Of a stretch of 64,000 bases of DNA, positions 45,306 through 56,829 are shown in pieces. Position 1 is the stretch's first letter. Every line of letters begins with the position of its first letter. Under the pieces are notes generated by a model. It was given only the letters and a program-made list of their open reading frames with translations. It did no database searches and was not told where the DNA came from. The translations under genes were made by a program, and so were the position numbers. The DNA lies in contig CM045762.1 in NCBI GenBank assembly GCA_025200525.1, forward strand, positions 62,001 to 126,000. Reading direction: 5' to 3'. The DNA comes from Camellia lanceoleosa (Eukaryota > Streptophyta > Magnoliopsida > Ericales > Theaceae).

Positions 45306-47821
45306 GAAACTGTAGACGTCCCCGAACGTCCAGGGAGGGGGTCCTGTTTTGTTCATTTGGGGCTTACTACAGTTCGGACTCAAATGTCATGGTTCTGAAT
45401 CTAATCTCGCAAAGTGCAATGCAAGACCGATAAATCACCAAAGAGTCCAAATCCGGCAAATCATTTTGAAAAATAGATTTTTAGAAAGAAGTGCCAAACA
45501 TGGACTGCTTTGCCAGATACAGAGTCGCCACCTAAATATTTTATTTTTGGAGAAATTTAGGAAACCCTGACTCGTTGCCTAAGGCCACGTGTCCGTCATC
45601 ACCAAAGTTGCCTCGGCTCGGGAACTTGGGTACGATTGGGGAAGGTCAGCTATGAGCACCCCCGCTCGCCCGATCAAAGATCGGCCACTACTAAACATGA
45701 TATCTAGTTTTGAAAACACATGTGCTCTTATTCCGGTTTATTAGCCTAGAATTACTATGTGATGCGCACAACACATAAGTATAGACCAGATCGCCTAATT
45801 TGGAACAAAACATTGCATATCCGCTTGTTTGCAAATGGTTTTGAAGTTTGCTACTCGCAAGTAGGCTAAAACACGGATTTCAATGAATTGTTCCAATTCA
45901 AGTAATCCAACCTTCACCCACAAGCATTCAGGCAGTTATATCACATAAGCAATTAGCCTCATGGCAAGCATGCTGTCATGGAAGAACTCACACAAATGCA
46001 AGATGCTAAAATATAAACACTCAAAGTGCACTTTGAGCCAAAACAAATCCATCACTGTGCATGCCCGGCTCCGCTCGGAAATCCATCACCATACTCATGC
46101 TACCTCTGTTTGCATTGTTCTGCTCCTCTGAAGACTGCACAGGTCCAAAGGATGCTTCTAGACTACCTTCTGAGCACTGTGGAAGATCACTGAGCAAAAA
46201 AGAAGGTCACCGGCCATGGGAAATTGGTCATCGATCATGAGTGGGGCTCTCAGCCAACAATTCATCCCTTCCTGCAGAACCCTGTTTTGCTGCAGCAGAG
46301 GACAGACAAGGCATGTCAATGCATTTCCAAAGCAATGTTTGTAGCACCACCCTCCTTATCATGTTTGAGACTCAAAGGAGTATGGTTCTCGACCTTTGGG
46401 CCATCAATCACGTAATTCAATGCATGATGGCCCAAGATGCCAAGTGTGAAACTTCAATGTCAAATGAAATGCACACAAAACATACAAAGGGGCCCCCCAA
46501 TCTCTATCATGTTTGATCAAGAGGGATGGGACACATGCACAATGTTATGCAACCTAAGCATGCAAGCTAAGCATGCAAACATGCAAGCAACAATGCTATA
46601 CAAGGCAATTAGCATATAACAATATGCAAGGATAAGCATGCAAACAAGCATGTGACTTCATGCAATCATGCAACAACATGTGAAGCAAACATGTAACAAC
46701 ATGTTAAGCAACCTAAAACCAAAAGAATGTATGCCAAATGCACTATCACTTAAGCATGTAACAACATGTTTATAGGCCAAGTATGCAAAAACAATGCAAG
46801 GCAAGCATGTGACAACATGCGGGAATGGTCTTAAACCAAAATGGGCAGCTCTCAAATAAGCCCAAATCAGTGGCCAAAATGCCATGGAATAAAAGATAAA
46901 ACCACATACAAACATGCATGTATAATGGTCCAACACTTAAGCATCAAAGAGGCAACTTTTAAGCACACTTAAAAGGGACAAACATGGACATAAGACCAAC
47001 ATGTTAAGCTCTGCAAAAAATGTAAAGGATGATGACAAATCAACCAAATAATGCAAACGTGGCATGCAAGAAAGCCCAAAACTTGAAACTAGCCAAGGGA
47101 CTCAAACCAAGGCTACACGAAATATGAAGCATATGGCAAGTATGACCCAAAATAGTCCTAGATCATGTCAAAATGAGCCTAAAACGTGCAATGACCAAAG
47201 CCAAAATAAGCCAAATCAAAGGGACAAAACATGAGGCATACAATGCCATCAAAGGGGTGTTACACTACACCTAATGCAACCAAACATGGCATGATTTAGG
47301 CAACCAAAATTAGAGGTATGACATGCCAAAATGAGCCCAAAAACCCACTTAGATGGCATCCCAATGACCTAAGCATGATGGCATACACAATGACACATTC
47401 ATGAGGCATAAAACACAAACTATCCAAGGCATGAAATAGGTGATAAATGCAAGTATTCAAGCATACTATATGGACTGAAATAACATTCTAAGTGACGCCA
47501 AATCACTGAAATGATCCAAATTAAGCATGCTAGAGGATTCAATATTCAAAGCCTACAAGCTAGATTGCACGGTGGCTATACAAAGCAAGTCACATGTGGC
47601 CCAAACAACCAAAATCAGACCTCAAGCATACCAAAACATGGATAAAAGCTTCTTGAAGTCGAGCCAAAATCATGCTAGAAAGACATGTTATAACATGATG
47701 CATGTTAAGGCCAAAACATGGGATTACAAGACAAGTGTATGAAGCATACATGGCATGTCTAAACCAACTTAAAACAGCTCTATATCATGGCAAAACAACC
47801 ACAAATATCAGCTATGACATG

Positions 47822-48072
47822 GGCCCCGTTTGGTAGAGCTGTGGGAAAGTGATTATAACTTATAGCCTAACAGCTTATAGTTTATAGCTATGAACATAAG
47901 CTGATTTTTTACTTATAAATTAAGTTTCTCCTCCCCCACTCAAAGAATAAGTTGATTTTTGACTTATAAAAAGCTATAAGCTGTATTGTTAAACTGAACC
48001 AAACACATCAAAATAGCTTAAATTAAGCTAAAAGCTGAAATAAGCTAAAAATAAGCCCTACCAAACAGGGCC
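47822..48072. mobile_element. MITE inside LTR C (251 bp)
   Basis: The same insert, site and length as in LTR A, with ATG on both sides (47819-47821, 48073-48075). It was therefore in the source copy before Element 1 inserted. Confidence 0.8.
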
Positions 48073-48711
48073 ATGGTCGACATGAGCTTAACAAAGGTGC
48101 TCACATATGTGGCAAATATGGCAAGTATTGAAGACAACAAGGAGAGGGGATGGCCCTCTCCTTCTTAGGACCTCAAAACACCATCCCCACCACTGAAATC
48201 CCTCTAGATTCCAGTGGTGAGAAGGCCAATACAAGGTGGTCCCGGAGCTCACAAAAAAGGGCACAAAAATGAGGCCAACCAAGGCCTAAGAGGGGGTAAA
48301 CAACCCCAAACACCAAAGTGATCTTAAACAACTATTTTAAGCACTTAAAATTAGAACTTTTATCAGTTATAAGTTAAGCTTAAAAATAGATGCAAGATAG
48401 GCAAAAAGCTTATGAAAAATGGGAAATAAAGATGGTAGTTTCTTACCCTTGAAGAACCTCTTCAAGAACACCACTCCAGCACCTTCCTTGGATCAAAACC
48501 AGCCCAAGAACTCTGAAGACAACTGCTTAGCACCTCAGCAACTAAGGGATAGTGTAACACTAGGTACTATAGTGCAAAAGTGTGAACAAAAACACCCTTT
48601 AGAACACTATTACACACACAAATCAAAAGAGAGGGAGATATAGAGATAGATATATGTATGACTCCTAACCCTAAATTCCAGAACCTCTGGAAAGAGAGGG
48701 GAGGTCCTCCT

Positions 48712-48789
48712 CTTATAGGAACTCAATTCCTAAGCTTCTAAGGGAAGCTAAGTCAAGGTGCAAATCCCTCCATACACGTGTATGGAGGG
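48712..48789 (-). promoter_or_regulatory. U3 promoter region of LTR C
   Basis: Minus-strand CTATAAG at 48712-48718 and the 24-bp perfect palindrome centred on CACGTG at 48766-48789. This LTR would drive the genomic RNA of Element 1. Confidence 0.6.
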
Positions 48790-49200
48790 GGGGAAGGTGG
48801 ATGCCAACTGTGCCAGCTGGCACAAAATATCTGCCAAAAGTAGATAGAAAGGGGTCGACCAGCAGAAATGGCCGATTGAACAACAAAAGGGGCCGGTCGA
48901 CCAAATACAATGCCGACCGGCCAACACCTTTGGCCGGTAGCAAGAAAATAGGGCCGGTAGCCTCAAGCCAAGGCCGGTGAGGTGTGAGGATGGCCAACAA
49001 GCCATTCCCTGCCCTCAAAAGCAAAAAACACAGGTGTTTGGTCCATGACCAAGCACAGAACAAACAAGTCGAGAGGTCTCGAGGCAAGGCGTGCGACCGA
49101 AACCTCCGAGAACTCAGGACGAACACGAACATGGATAATCATCGAGTATTCAAACGATGACGTCCAAGTCTTGAGGACGGTCAAAAATGGGGTGTCTACA

Positions 49201-49608
49201 CTAATGCCTAAAACACCAAACGTATGAGAACTATTACACTACAAGCATACTATACAAAGCATAAATGAAATGGACAACCTAAAACAATCCTAAAACAGTC
49301 CAAAAAAAAAACACTGAAATTCTAAGGACATGAAGCTAGTAAACAAGCACAAGATGAGAGGCTAACCCCTCCATTTTTGGTACTTCAAAACCACATTTTT
49401 AGCCTCTGAAAACCTTTGAAATTTAGTGGTAAAAAGCTCAAAAAAAATTGATGAAGAGATGGGAAACACAAGGGCAAAAGCTTGAAATGCAAAGTACAAC
49501 AAAGGGTGGTCCACCCTCTACCTTGGATAGCTTTTAACCACAAGTTTCAGCCCAAAAAAAATAGTTGAAAAATAGCCCAAAAATAGTAAGAAAAGATAGG
49601 AAAGAAGT
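49201..49608 (-). mobile_element. Tat-0 5' LTR, part 2, with right CTAAT duplication
   Basis: It opens with CTAAT (49201-49205). The block then resembles the hairpin zone of the Tat LTRs in decayed form (TTTGAAATTTAGTGGT near 49410). It continues Tat-0 LTR part 1 across Element 1. Tekay-2 interrupts it at 49609; the rest of the LTR should lie beyond the window. Confidence 0.6.
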
Positions 49609-51816
49609 TGTGATAACCCTATCTTGTGTTAAGTTAATTAATTGTGATTATGTGTTTAATATGATTTTTGAGTGCTATTTATATGATTATATATAGCGAT
49701 CCCGGGTTTTACCCTTGTTGTACAGTGATCCGGACATGTGTCCGTGGTTGATAGTAGTTGATTACATCTTATTTACATCCTTTCCTACTTTGTATTTGAG
49801 TTATAGGATGTGTTGGGCAGGTTTGTTACAGGTTGGTTGTGCTTGGGAACAAATGGTTGCTGCCCAGAATTTTGGTCCTTCGCTCAAGCAAGGAGTTTGT
49901 CGCTCGAGCGAGCTCTGTGTTTTAGATCCTTCGCTCGAGCCAGGGTTTCTTCGCTCGAGCGAACGATTGCGTCTGGTACTGGACCTGAACACTGTAATTT
50001 TTGGCTCGAGCGAGCTTTCCTTCGCTCGAGCGGTCTGGTTGTTCTTCGCTCGAGCGAGCATTCTGTCGCTCGAGCGTACTTTAAGTTTTTGGGCTCGAGC
50101 GAGGGTTTTCTGTGTCTGGTCGCTCGAGCGAGCCTGTTTTATATTAGCGGACAACAGCGTTTTTAAACTTTACTTTTTGACCCCCTTTTCTTTTAAAACC
50201 CTAGATCCGAGACTCTCTCTCTCTAAACTTACTCTCTCTCTAAGATTTGATCTCTCTAGAGTGTGGATCTACCCTAGGGCCTTTGTTAAAAAGATAGAGG
50301 GTGTTGAGAGCTTTGATTTAATCTGAAAATCTTTGGATTTGGAGCACGTTGGGTTTTGGTTTTCATCTCCATTTTGGCCCAAACTTCGAGGTAGGGATAT
50401 CCTACTCCTCTTTCTGAGTTTTGTCTTTAAATTTTAGCATTTTGATATGTTGGGAGTTGTTGTGTAATTTTGAGAAAACTTTGGGCCTTTGTGTAATTAT
50501 ACAAAAGTTGGGGTTTTAATTATAATAAACCTAGATACATGTTTGGCATAGAGAAATGGAATAAATGTTGAGTCATTGATGAAAATGGAACCTAAGAGTT
50601 GTAATGTTAATTATGGAAAATGCCCTAATTACATTGGCTAATTAATTTGTATAATTAATTGTGAGAAATGAGGAATTGAGTTGGAAATGTTAAGATATGG
50701 GAATGTATGGGATTAAAGGGTGTAGTTGGATTATCTATCGCTCACCTAGTTGGAATGTTGATTATATATCCATTGTTACATTTATATTCTGTATAGAAAT
50801 AACTGCTTTGGGCTATCGGTGGAGGATAGTCTTGATTGTTGTAGACAATGTATGATGATTAGGCAAACAAAAACTAATCATTTAAATATGTCATTGAGTA
50901 TGACGGTTGAAAGAATACATTAACTTTATGTATTGATTGATGATGTATATAATAATTGTTTATATGCATTGTGTTGTGTTGGAGGAGATATGGGATGTAC
51001 TCCACGGTTTAGGGGATGATAGGGGATGGACCTCTAAACCAGATGTTGTTTGGGAGGAGATAAGGGATGGACTCCATAGATAAAGCTCATATGCTTATCG
51101 AGTGATGTGTTGACACAGCTCATATGCTTGTCATTGGAAGTGTGATATTGCTCTTATGCATATCTATGGAAGTGTTGATATAGCTCATATGCTTATCTAT
51201 TGATGTGTTGATATAGCTAGTATCCTTATCTATTATGAAAATGGGAAAATGTTTAATATGAGTTTCTGTCTCATATAAGTTGTTGGCCAGGTTCTGAGCC
51301 ATAGTTATGAATTGAGAATTGAAAAGAAATGGAGAATGAAATGTAACATGGGCTTGTATGTCATGTAACGATAATGTAAAATAAGTGAATGGATTTGGTG
51401 TTAGCCATCTATCAACTGCTAAACTTTTAGTCACTGTTCATAATTGGTTTAGTGTATTTCTACTGGGTTGTGGCTCACCCTATATGGGAACATTATTTTC
51501 AGGTACAGGTAGCTTACCACGTCCAAGGACATAGCTTGGGAGGCTAGACGCGGACAGACTTTTTGTTGTCTTATTCTCTTTTGATGTATTACATGTAAAT
51601 TCAAGCCGAGGGCTTAATTTGTAATTGAGTTAGTACTCTCTTCTTGTAACCAAGTGTTAACTTGGAAAGTTGTAAGCCCTTAGGGCATTTGCTTTTGTTG
51701 TTAACATATAATACTTTTGTAATGGAACACTCTGATGAATAGAAGAATATAGACCTTTTATATATAAATGCATGTCTCTATTGTGGATTTAATGTTATTA
51801 TTTTGAGGGCGTGACA
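49609..51816 (+). mobile_element. 5' LTR of Tekay-2 (2208 bp)
   Basis: It begins TGTGATAACCC and ends GGGCGTGACA, followed by the primer site. TATA-like TTATATATAG lies at 49687-49696. A dense cluster of CGCTCGAGCG palindromes follows at 49881-50130, then a CTCTCT-rich leader (50210-50260). The 203-codon frame at 49715-50326 is a translation of the palindrome array, with no domain. Positions 50330-51800 are AT-rich with GCTCATATGCTTATC-type repeats (51110-51230). Confidence 0.85.
49881..50130. repeat. Array of ten CGCTCGAGCG-type palindromes
   Basis: Sites start at 49881 (CGCTCAAGCA), 49901, 49932 (CGCTCGAGCC), 49952, 50003 (GGCTCGAGCG), 50023, 50047, 50067, 50092 (GGCTCGAGCG) and 50121. Six are the exact palindrome. 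The pairs 49881/49901, 49932/49952, 50003/50023 and 50047/50067 are each spaced exactly 20 bp; the bases between sites differ. Confidence 0.95.
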
Positions 51817-51819
51817 ACT

Positions 51820-51832
51820 TGGTATCAGAGCA
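51820..51832 (+). other. Primer binding site, initiator-Met tRNA (Tekay-2)
   Basis: TGGTATCAGAGCA three bases after the LTR end at 51816, typical for chromoviruses. Confidence 0.95.
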
Positions 51833-52225
51833 TACCGGGTTTGAATACTTTGGGTACGTGGGAAGTGATTAGTATCACAATGGGTTTGTCTCGCTTGATA
51901 GAGACTTAGATGTAGTGTCATATGCTATGTGTTTAATTGATAACATGCTTATGTGTTTATTTGGGTATGGGATTTAATTTCTAAGATGTTGATTGGATCC
52001 TTGGGTTTCTGGGAGTCTTGTTGGAAAGGCACTTGATCAATGCCGTTTCTAACCGGAACTCTAGTAACGCCTCGGGACTATCATTATCCAGAAACGAAAT
52101 TCGTAAGTGCTTATGTGTTGATGTGCTTACGTGGAATGAATTACAGTTGTCCATGCATTAGGACACGAGTGTTTAGTTCCGGCACATTTATGAATGTGCT
52201 AACGTTCTGTGTTACCTTTATTAGG

Positions 52226-53480
52226 ATGTCAGGACGAGGACGAGGACGCGGTAGGCGTGGTAGGCAGGGTAGGCAGGAGGTGCCTATGCCGGAGGAGATT
52301 CCGACTATGCCGGAGGGTGTTGGCCAGGCCAATGTGGCCGAGCTAGTGGGTCAGCATGCTATGAGTGCCCTGGCCCGAGAGATAGCAGGAGCTTTGGGTA
52401 TTTTCAGAGCTGGGAATCAGGTTGCTGAGGCAGGGCCTTCTTTCTTGAAGAGGGAGTTTTTCCGGTCTAATCCGGATGAGTTTATTGGGATCCGAAGGAG
52501 CCACTGAAAGCTGACGAGTGGTTGGAACAAATGAGTAAGACGTTCGAGATGCTTGGCATCGAGGACAGAGCACTGAAAGTGACCTTGGCATCCTTCCAGC
52601 TGAAAGGAGATGCGGGTCAATGGTGGAAGTACGAGAAGGCTCGTGTTGGTGGTATATGGGAGGCGTTTGTAAATGCTTTCCAGGAGAGGTTTTTATCTGT
52701 AGTTGCTAGGGAGAAGCTGAGGGATCAGTTTAGCTGGCTTAATCAGCAGGGTATGTCTGTGGCAGAGTTTGAGGCCACTTTCACTAGTTTATCTAGGTTC
52801 GCACCTGAACTGGTGACCTCCGAAGAACGCCGTTGCTATGAGTTTGAGCAGAAGTTGAGGCGTGGCCTCAAGTTGATGGTTGGTAGGTCTTACATCCGAG
52901 AGTATAGACATTTGGTGGATGCTGCAGCTCATATGGAGCTTATGATGCAGGAGGAGGAAGAGGAGAAACATAGAGGCTCCAAGAGGGGCCAAGATGGTCA
53001 GGGTGATGGCAGGAGACAGAAGGGTTATAACCATCAGCAGTCTCAGGGTGGAGTTGCTAGATCGACCTTTCCGGTGCCGAGTGCAAGCTCGGGGAGAGGT
53101 AATTAGGGAGGTTTGACTTGCTACACTTGTGGCCAGCTGGGTCACAAGTCTTCGGTTTGCTCGCAGAAGGGCGGAGGTCAGAGAGCTGCTTCTTCTTCAG
53201 CTAGACCGCAGAGTCAGAGTTTGGGCAGGGGGCAGTCCTTATCTTGCTATCAGTGTGGACAGCCTGGGCACCTGAAGAGGTTCTGCCCACAGTTGAGTGC
53301 CACTTCAGGAGCGTCTGGTTCTAGACAGACGCAGGGATTTCACCACCGGCTCGAGGCAGCCTCGAGGGCCAACTGGGGCTTGCTGTCCCGGCCAAGGCAG
53401 AGTCGTATGCTCCGAGGGATGAGCAGGTGGACCAAGGGCCGACAGGGCACGTGTATGCTGTTACCGCGCAGGATCTAGTA
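52226..53480 (+). pseudogene. gag of Tekay-2
   Basis: It starts MSGRGRGRGRRGRQGRQE. The capsid-like core reads DEWLEQMSKTFEMLGIEDRA, then GDAGQWWKYEKARV and EFEATFTSLSRFAPELV. Two knuckles follow a stop: CYTCGQLGHKSSVC and CYQCGQPGHLKRFC. Breaks: loss of one G near 52486-52490 shifts the frame, and TAG at 53104-53106. The Arg-Gly-rich start is usual for Tekay/Del gag. It would have formed the virus-like particle and bound the RNA. Confidence 0.88.
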
Positions 53481-53810
53481 CCGGCTCCATCAGTAGTGAG
53501 AGGTACCTTTTTGTTTTGCAACTCAGTTGCTAGTGTGTTGATTGATACGGGTGCATCTCATTCTTTTGTATCTGCTGCATTTGCATCTGTGTTGGAGTTG
53601 GAGTTGGCGCAGTTAGCATCTCCTATTTGTGTAATGTCACCTCTTGGGGGTGAGTTGATTCTAAAACAGGGTTGTAGAGGTTGTGATATAGAGGTCGCCG
53701 ACTATAGGCTTCCGTTCCCTTTTGTAGTTATGCCTATGAAGGGCTTTGATGTTATTTTGGGAATGGACTGGCTATCATCATACCGGGCTGTTATCGATTG
53801 CTACCGCTAG
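53427..53810 (+). pseudogene. Aspartic protease of Tekay-2
   Basis: The active-site loop LIDTGASHSFVS is intact, followed by FVVMPMKGFDVILGMDWLS, the conserved C-terminal part. TAG at 53808-53810 ends the frame before the RT, and another shift lies between 53880 and 53967. It would have cut the gag-pol polyprotein. Confidence 0.88.
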
Positions 53811-53966
53811 AGGGTCACATCATGTACCTTGAACGGGGAGTGGTTCCATTTCTTGGGGGACCGGGTTGGTAGTGTTTTGCCACCGGGGTATGATTCGTGA
53901 GGGCGAAGTGAGCTTAGTGGTCTACTTGCTAGCTTTGAGAGTGGTGAGTGTGATGAGACCCAGATT

Positions 53967-55499
53967 GTGTTGCTAAGGGTGGTTTGTGAGTACTCGGATG
54001 TCTTTCCCGAGGATCTTGTTAGTTTACCACCTCATCAAGAGATTGAGTTCTCTATTGATCTAGTGCCCGGCACGGCGCCGATTTCTATGGCACCTTACCG
54101 TTTTGCTCCAGTAGAGTTAATTGAGTTGAAAGTTCAGCTCCAGGAATTGCTAGATAAGGGCTTTGTTCGCCCTAGTGTTTCACCATAGGGAGCACCGGCC
54201 CCCTTTGCTAAAAAGAAAGATGGTGCCTTGAGATTGTGTATTGACTACCGGAAGTTGAATCGGGCTACGGTCAAGAATAAGTACCATATGCCCCATATAG
54301 ATGATTTGTTTGACCAGTTGAAGGGTTCCCGCTATTTCTCTAAGATAGACTTGAGATCGGGTTACCATCAGTTGAGGGTCAGGGAGGAGGATATTCCGAA
54401 GACGGCATTCCGTACGCGGTATGGCCATTATGAGTTTCTGGTGATGCCATTTGGGCTTACCAAAGCACCGACAGTCTTTATGGACTTGATGAACCGGATC
54501 TTCCGGGAATTTTTGGATCGTTTTGTGGTCGTTTTTGTGGATGACATTCTAATTTATTCACCTTCAGAGGAGGAGCATGAGGCACACTTGAGAGTGGTGC
54601 TTGAGTTACTTAGAGCCCATAGGCTGTATGCCAAGTTTGGGAAGTGTGAGTTCTGGCTAGAAGAAGTCAAGTTCTTAGGTCATGTGGTTTCGGGGAAAGG
54701 GGTGTCCGTTGATACCTCCAAGATTGAGGCAGTGCAGGATTGGGCACAACCTAAGAGTGTGTTTGAGATCCGCAGTTTATTGGGTTTAGCTGGGTATTAC
54801 CGCCGATTTGTGAAGGATTTCTCCAGGTTAGCTTCGTCGTTGACTAGATTAACTCGGAAGGGAGTCAAATTTGTATGGAGTGAGACTTGTGAAAAGTTGT
54901 TCCAAGAGCTGAAAGTTAGATTGACCACTGCTCCGGTCTTGATGATTCTGGAGAGAGGGTTTGGTTATGCAGTCTATTGTGATGCCTCACGAGAGGGTTT
55001 GGGTTGTGTATTGATGCAAGGGGGGAAAGTGGTAGCTTATGGCTCACGTCAGTTGAAGATTCACGAGAAGAATTACCCTACGCATGACCTAGAGTTGGTG
55101 GCTGTGATCTTTGCCTTGAAAATTTGGAGGCATTACCTTTATGGTAAGAGATTCGAGGTGTTCTCGGATCATAAGAGTCTGAAATATATATTTACACAGA
55201 AAGACTTGAACTTGAGGCAGAGGAGGTGGATGGAGTTTATTGAGGATTACGACTTCGAGTTGCATTATCATCCGAGGAAGGCCAATGTTGTGGCCGATGC
55301 CCTTAGCAGGAAATCCATAGATGATGTAGCTTGTATAGCCATTCGGGAGTGGGGGATGTTGGGAGCACTTGGCGAGTTTGATTTGCTACTGGGCGAATCC
55401 GTTGAGGCTGCGGCCTTGTTTTCTATTGTTGCGCAACCTACACTAGTAACTCGAGTGTTAGAGGCACAGAGAGGTGACCTTGAGGTAGAATCCCTCTGA
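53967..55499 (+). pseudogene. Reverse transcriptase and RNase H of Tekay-2
   Basis: An N-terminal piece ([19 protein letters not shown]) ends at TAG 54186-54188. The same frame then stays open from 54228 to 55499. RT motifs: [32 protein letters not shown] and the catalytic FVDDILIYS. RNase H motifs: [38 protein letters not shown] and [11 protein letters not shown], all with their acidic residues. Apart from the stops (54186, 55497) the domains look sound. It copies element RNA into DNA and degrades the RNA strand. Confidence 0.9.
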
Positions 55500-55532
55500 G
55501 AGAAGATCTCCAGTGGGAAGGTTGAGAAGGGC

Positions 55533-56346
55533 TTGTCAGTGTATCCCGACCTGAGTGTGAGATACCGAGACCGTTTGTTTGTGCCGGAGTCTTGCCGAGA
55601 GGAGGGTACTCCGAGAGTTTCACCATTCACGCCTTGCGGTGCATCCCGGAGGCACCAAGATGTATCGGGATTTGGGTCGCCAGTTTTGGTGGCGAGGCAT
55701 GAAAAGAGATGTGGCAGTTTTTGTGTCTAAGTACTTTACTTGTCAGCAAGTGAAGGCCGAACATCAGAGGCCAGCGGGTTTGTTACAACCCTTGCCTATT
55801 GCCGAGTGGAAGTGGGAGCATGTCACTATGGACTTCATTGTAGGTCTCCCAAGGACTCAGCGGGGTAGTGATGCTATCTAGGTGGTTGTAGACCGGTTGA
55901 CTAAGTCAGCGCACTTCATTCCTATGTGCGTGAGAGATTCGGTAGATCATCTTGTCGACTTGTATATTCGGGACATAGTGAGGTTGCACGGGGTCCCAGT
56001 GACGATCGTCTCAAATAGAGATCCTCGTTTTACTGCTAGGTTGTGGCAGAGTTTGCAGAGTGCCTTGGGTACTAAGTTGACCTTCAGTACGGCTTATCAC
56101 CCTCAGACTGACGGGCAGTCCGAGCGTACTATTCAGATCTTTGATGATATGCTTCGGGGTTGTGTCCTTGACTTTAGTGGGACGTGGGAGAGGCACTTAC
56201 CATTGGTGGAGTTTGCCTATAACAATAGCTTTCAATCTAGCATCGGTATGGCACCGTTTGAGGCCTTGTATGGCTGACCTTGTAGGTCTCCGGTTTGTTG
56301 GGCCGAGGTGGGTGACGCACCTTTGTTGGGTCCGGAGTTGGTTAGG
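55533..56346 (+). pseudogene. Integrase of Tekay-2, cut by Element 2
   Basis: The N-terminal part (YPDLSVRYRDRLFVP) shifts frame near 55600. It continues HHSRLAVHPGGTKMYRDL and FTCQQVKAEHQRP, with Tyr-Phe-Thr where the first zinc Cys is expected. In the core MDFIVG keeps the first Asp, but the second reads VSNRDPRF with Asn for Asp; QSERTIQ keeps Glu. Stops: TAG 55879-55881, TGA 56275-56277. The frame reaches PLLGPELVR at 56346, where LTR D starts. It is inactive through loss of a catalytic residue. Confidence 0.88.
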
Positions 56347-56744
56347 TGTAGACACCCCATTTTTGACCGACCTCAAGACTTGGACGTCACCATTGGAACA
56401 CTTGGTGATCATCCTTGTTTGTGTTCGTCTTGAGTTCCCGGAGGTCTCGGCTCGCGCGCCTTGCCTCAGGATCTCTCGACTCGATTGTTTTGTGTCTGGT
56501 TTTGCACCAAACACTTGTTTTTGCCTTGGAAGGGCAGGGATGCTTTGTGAGGCATCCCCATACACCACCGGCCATGGCTTGAGCCCACCGGCTGGCTCTT
56601 GTGTCCATCGGCCAAATATTTGGCCGACCGGCACTCTTTGTTGCCGGCCGGCACTAAATTTTGTCAAAATGACATTCTTTGCCGGCCGGTTACTGTACAG
56701 CTGCTTTTTCAAATATTTTGAGACAGTTGTATGGCTTTGGCTTC

Positions 56745-56829
56745 CCCTCCATACACGTGTATGGAGGGATGCACTTGTTGTTGCTTAGCTTGTAAGTTTT
56801 ACAAGCTTGGCTCCTCTATAAGAGGAGCC
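56745..56829 (+). promoter_or_regulatory. Three-palindrome promoter of LTR D
   Basis: Three perfect inverted repeats in 85 bp: a 24-bp palindrome centred on CACGTG (56745-56768), 9-bp arms AGCTTGTAA/TTACAAGCT around GTT (56787-56807), and 9-bp arms GGCTCCTCT/AGAGGAGCC around ATA (56809-56829), which contains the TATA box CTATAAG. Transcription start would fall near 56845-56855. G-box binding by bZIP/bHLH factors is inferred from CACGTG. Confidence 0.65.

Larger units (their letters stand above)
25846..49200 (-). mobile_element. Element 1: complete non-autonomous Tat-type retrotransposon with antisense PMD cargo
   Basis: LTR A (25846-30237) and LTR C (45311-49200) flank about 11.3 kb of own internal DNA plus a nested solo LTR. 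In sense (minus) order: 5' LTR, Arg-tRNA primer site, leader, core-less gag, a scrap of protease-RT linker, the direct-repeat/purine module with hairpin, a plant mobile domain gene in antisense, a 52-bp minisatellite region, polypurine tract, 3' LTR. No pol domain remains. Shared LTR ends, leader, gag and 3' module tie it to Element 2. The 5-bp target duplication is perfect. Confidence 0.9.
45311..49200 (-). mobile_element. LTR C: 5' LTR of Element 1 (3890 bp)
   Basis: Closely similar to LTR A from end to end, including the MITE, and bounded by the primer site and the CTAAT duplication. About 490 bp present in LTRs A and B (26583-27070) are missing here. The junction carries AAATCCATCAC, also found 30-40 bp downstream, as if copied in during repair. 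Hairpins (48139-48163), TATA (48712-48718) and a perfect 24-bp G-box palindrome (48766-48789) are present. Confidence 0.92.
49609..56346 (+). mobile_element. Tekay-2: chromovirus, 5' part (interrupted by Element 2)
   Basis: 5' LTR, initiator-Met primer site, gag, protease, RT, RNase H and most of integrase, in the usual order. Each gene has stops or shifts. Element 2 interrupts the integrase at 56346, so the 3' end, chromodomain and 3' LTR lie outside the window. GAAGT (49604-49608) is the predicted left target duplication. Confidence 0.9.

Noticed and set aside
49715..50326. 203-codon frame with RSSE/ARA repeats
   Set aside because: The pattern comes from the CGCTCGAGCG array in the Tekay-2 LTR; no domain.
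56141..56788. 215-codon frame
   Set aside because: It crosses the junction between Tekay-2 integrase and LTR D in a shadow frame, so it is chimeric by insertion.
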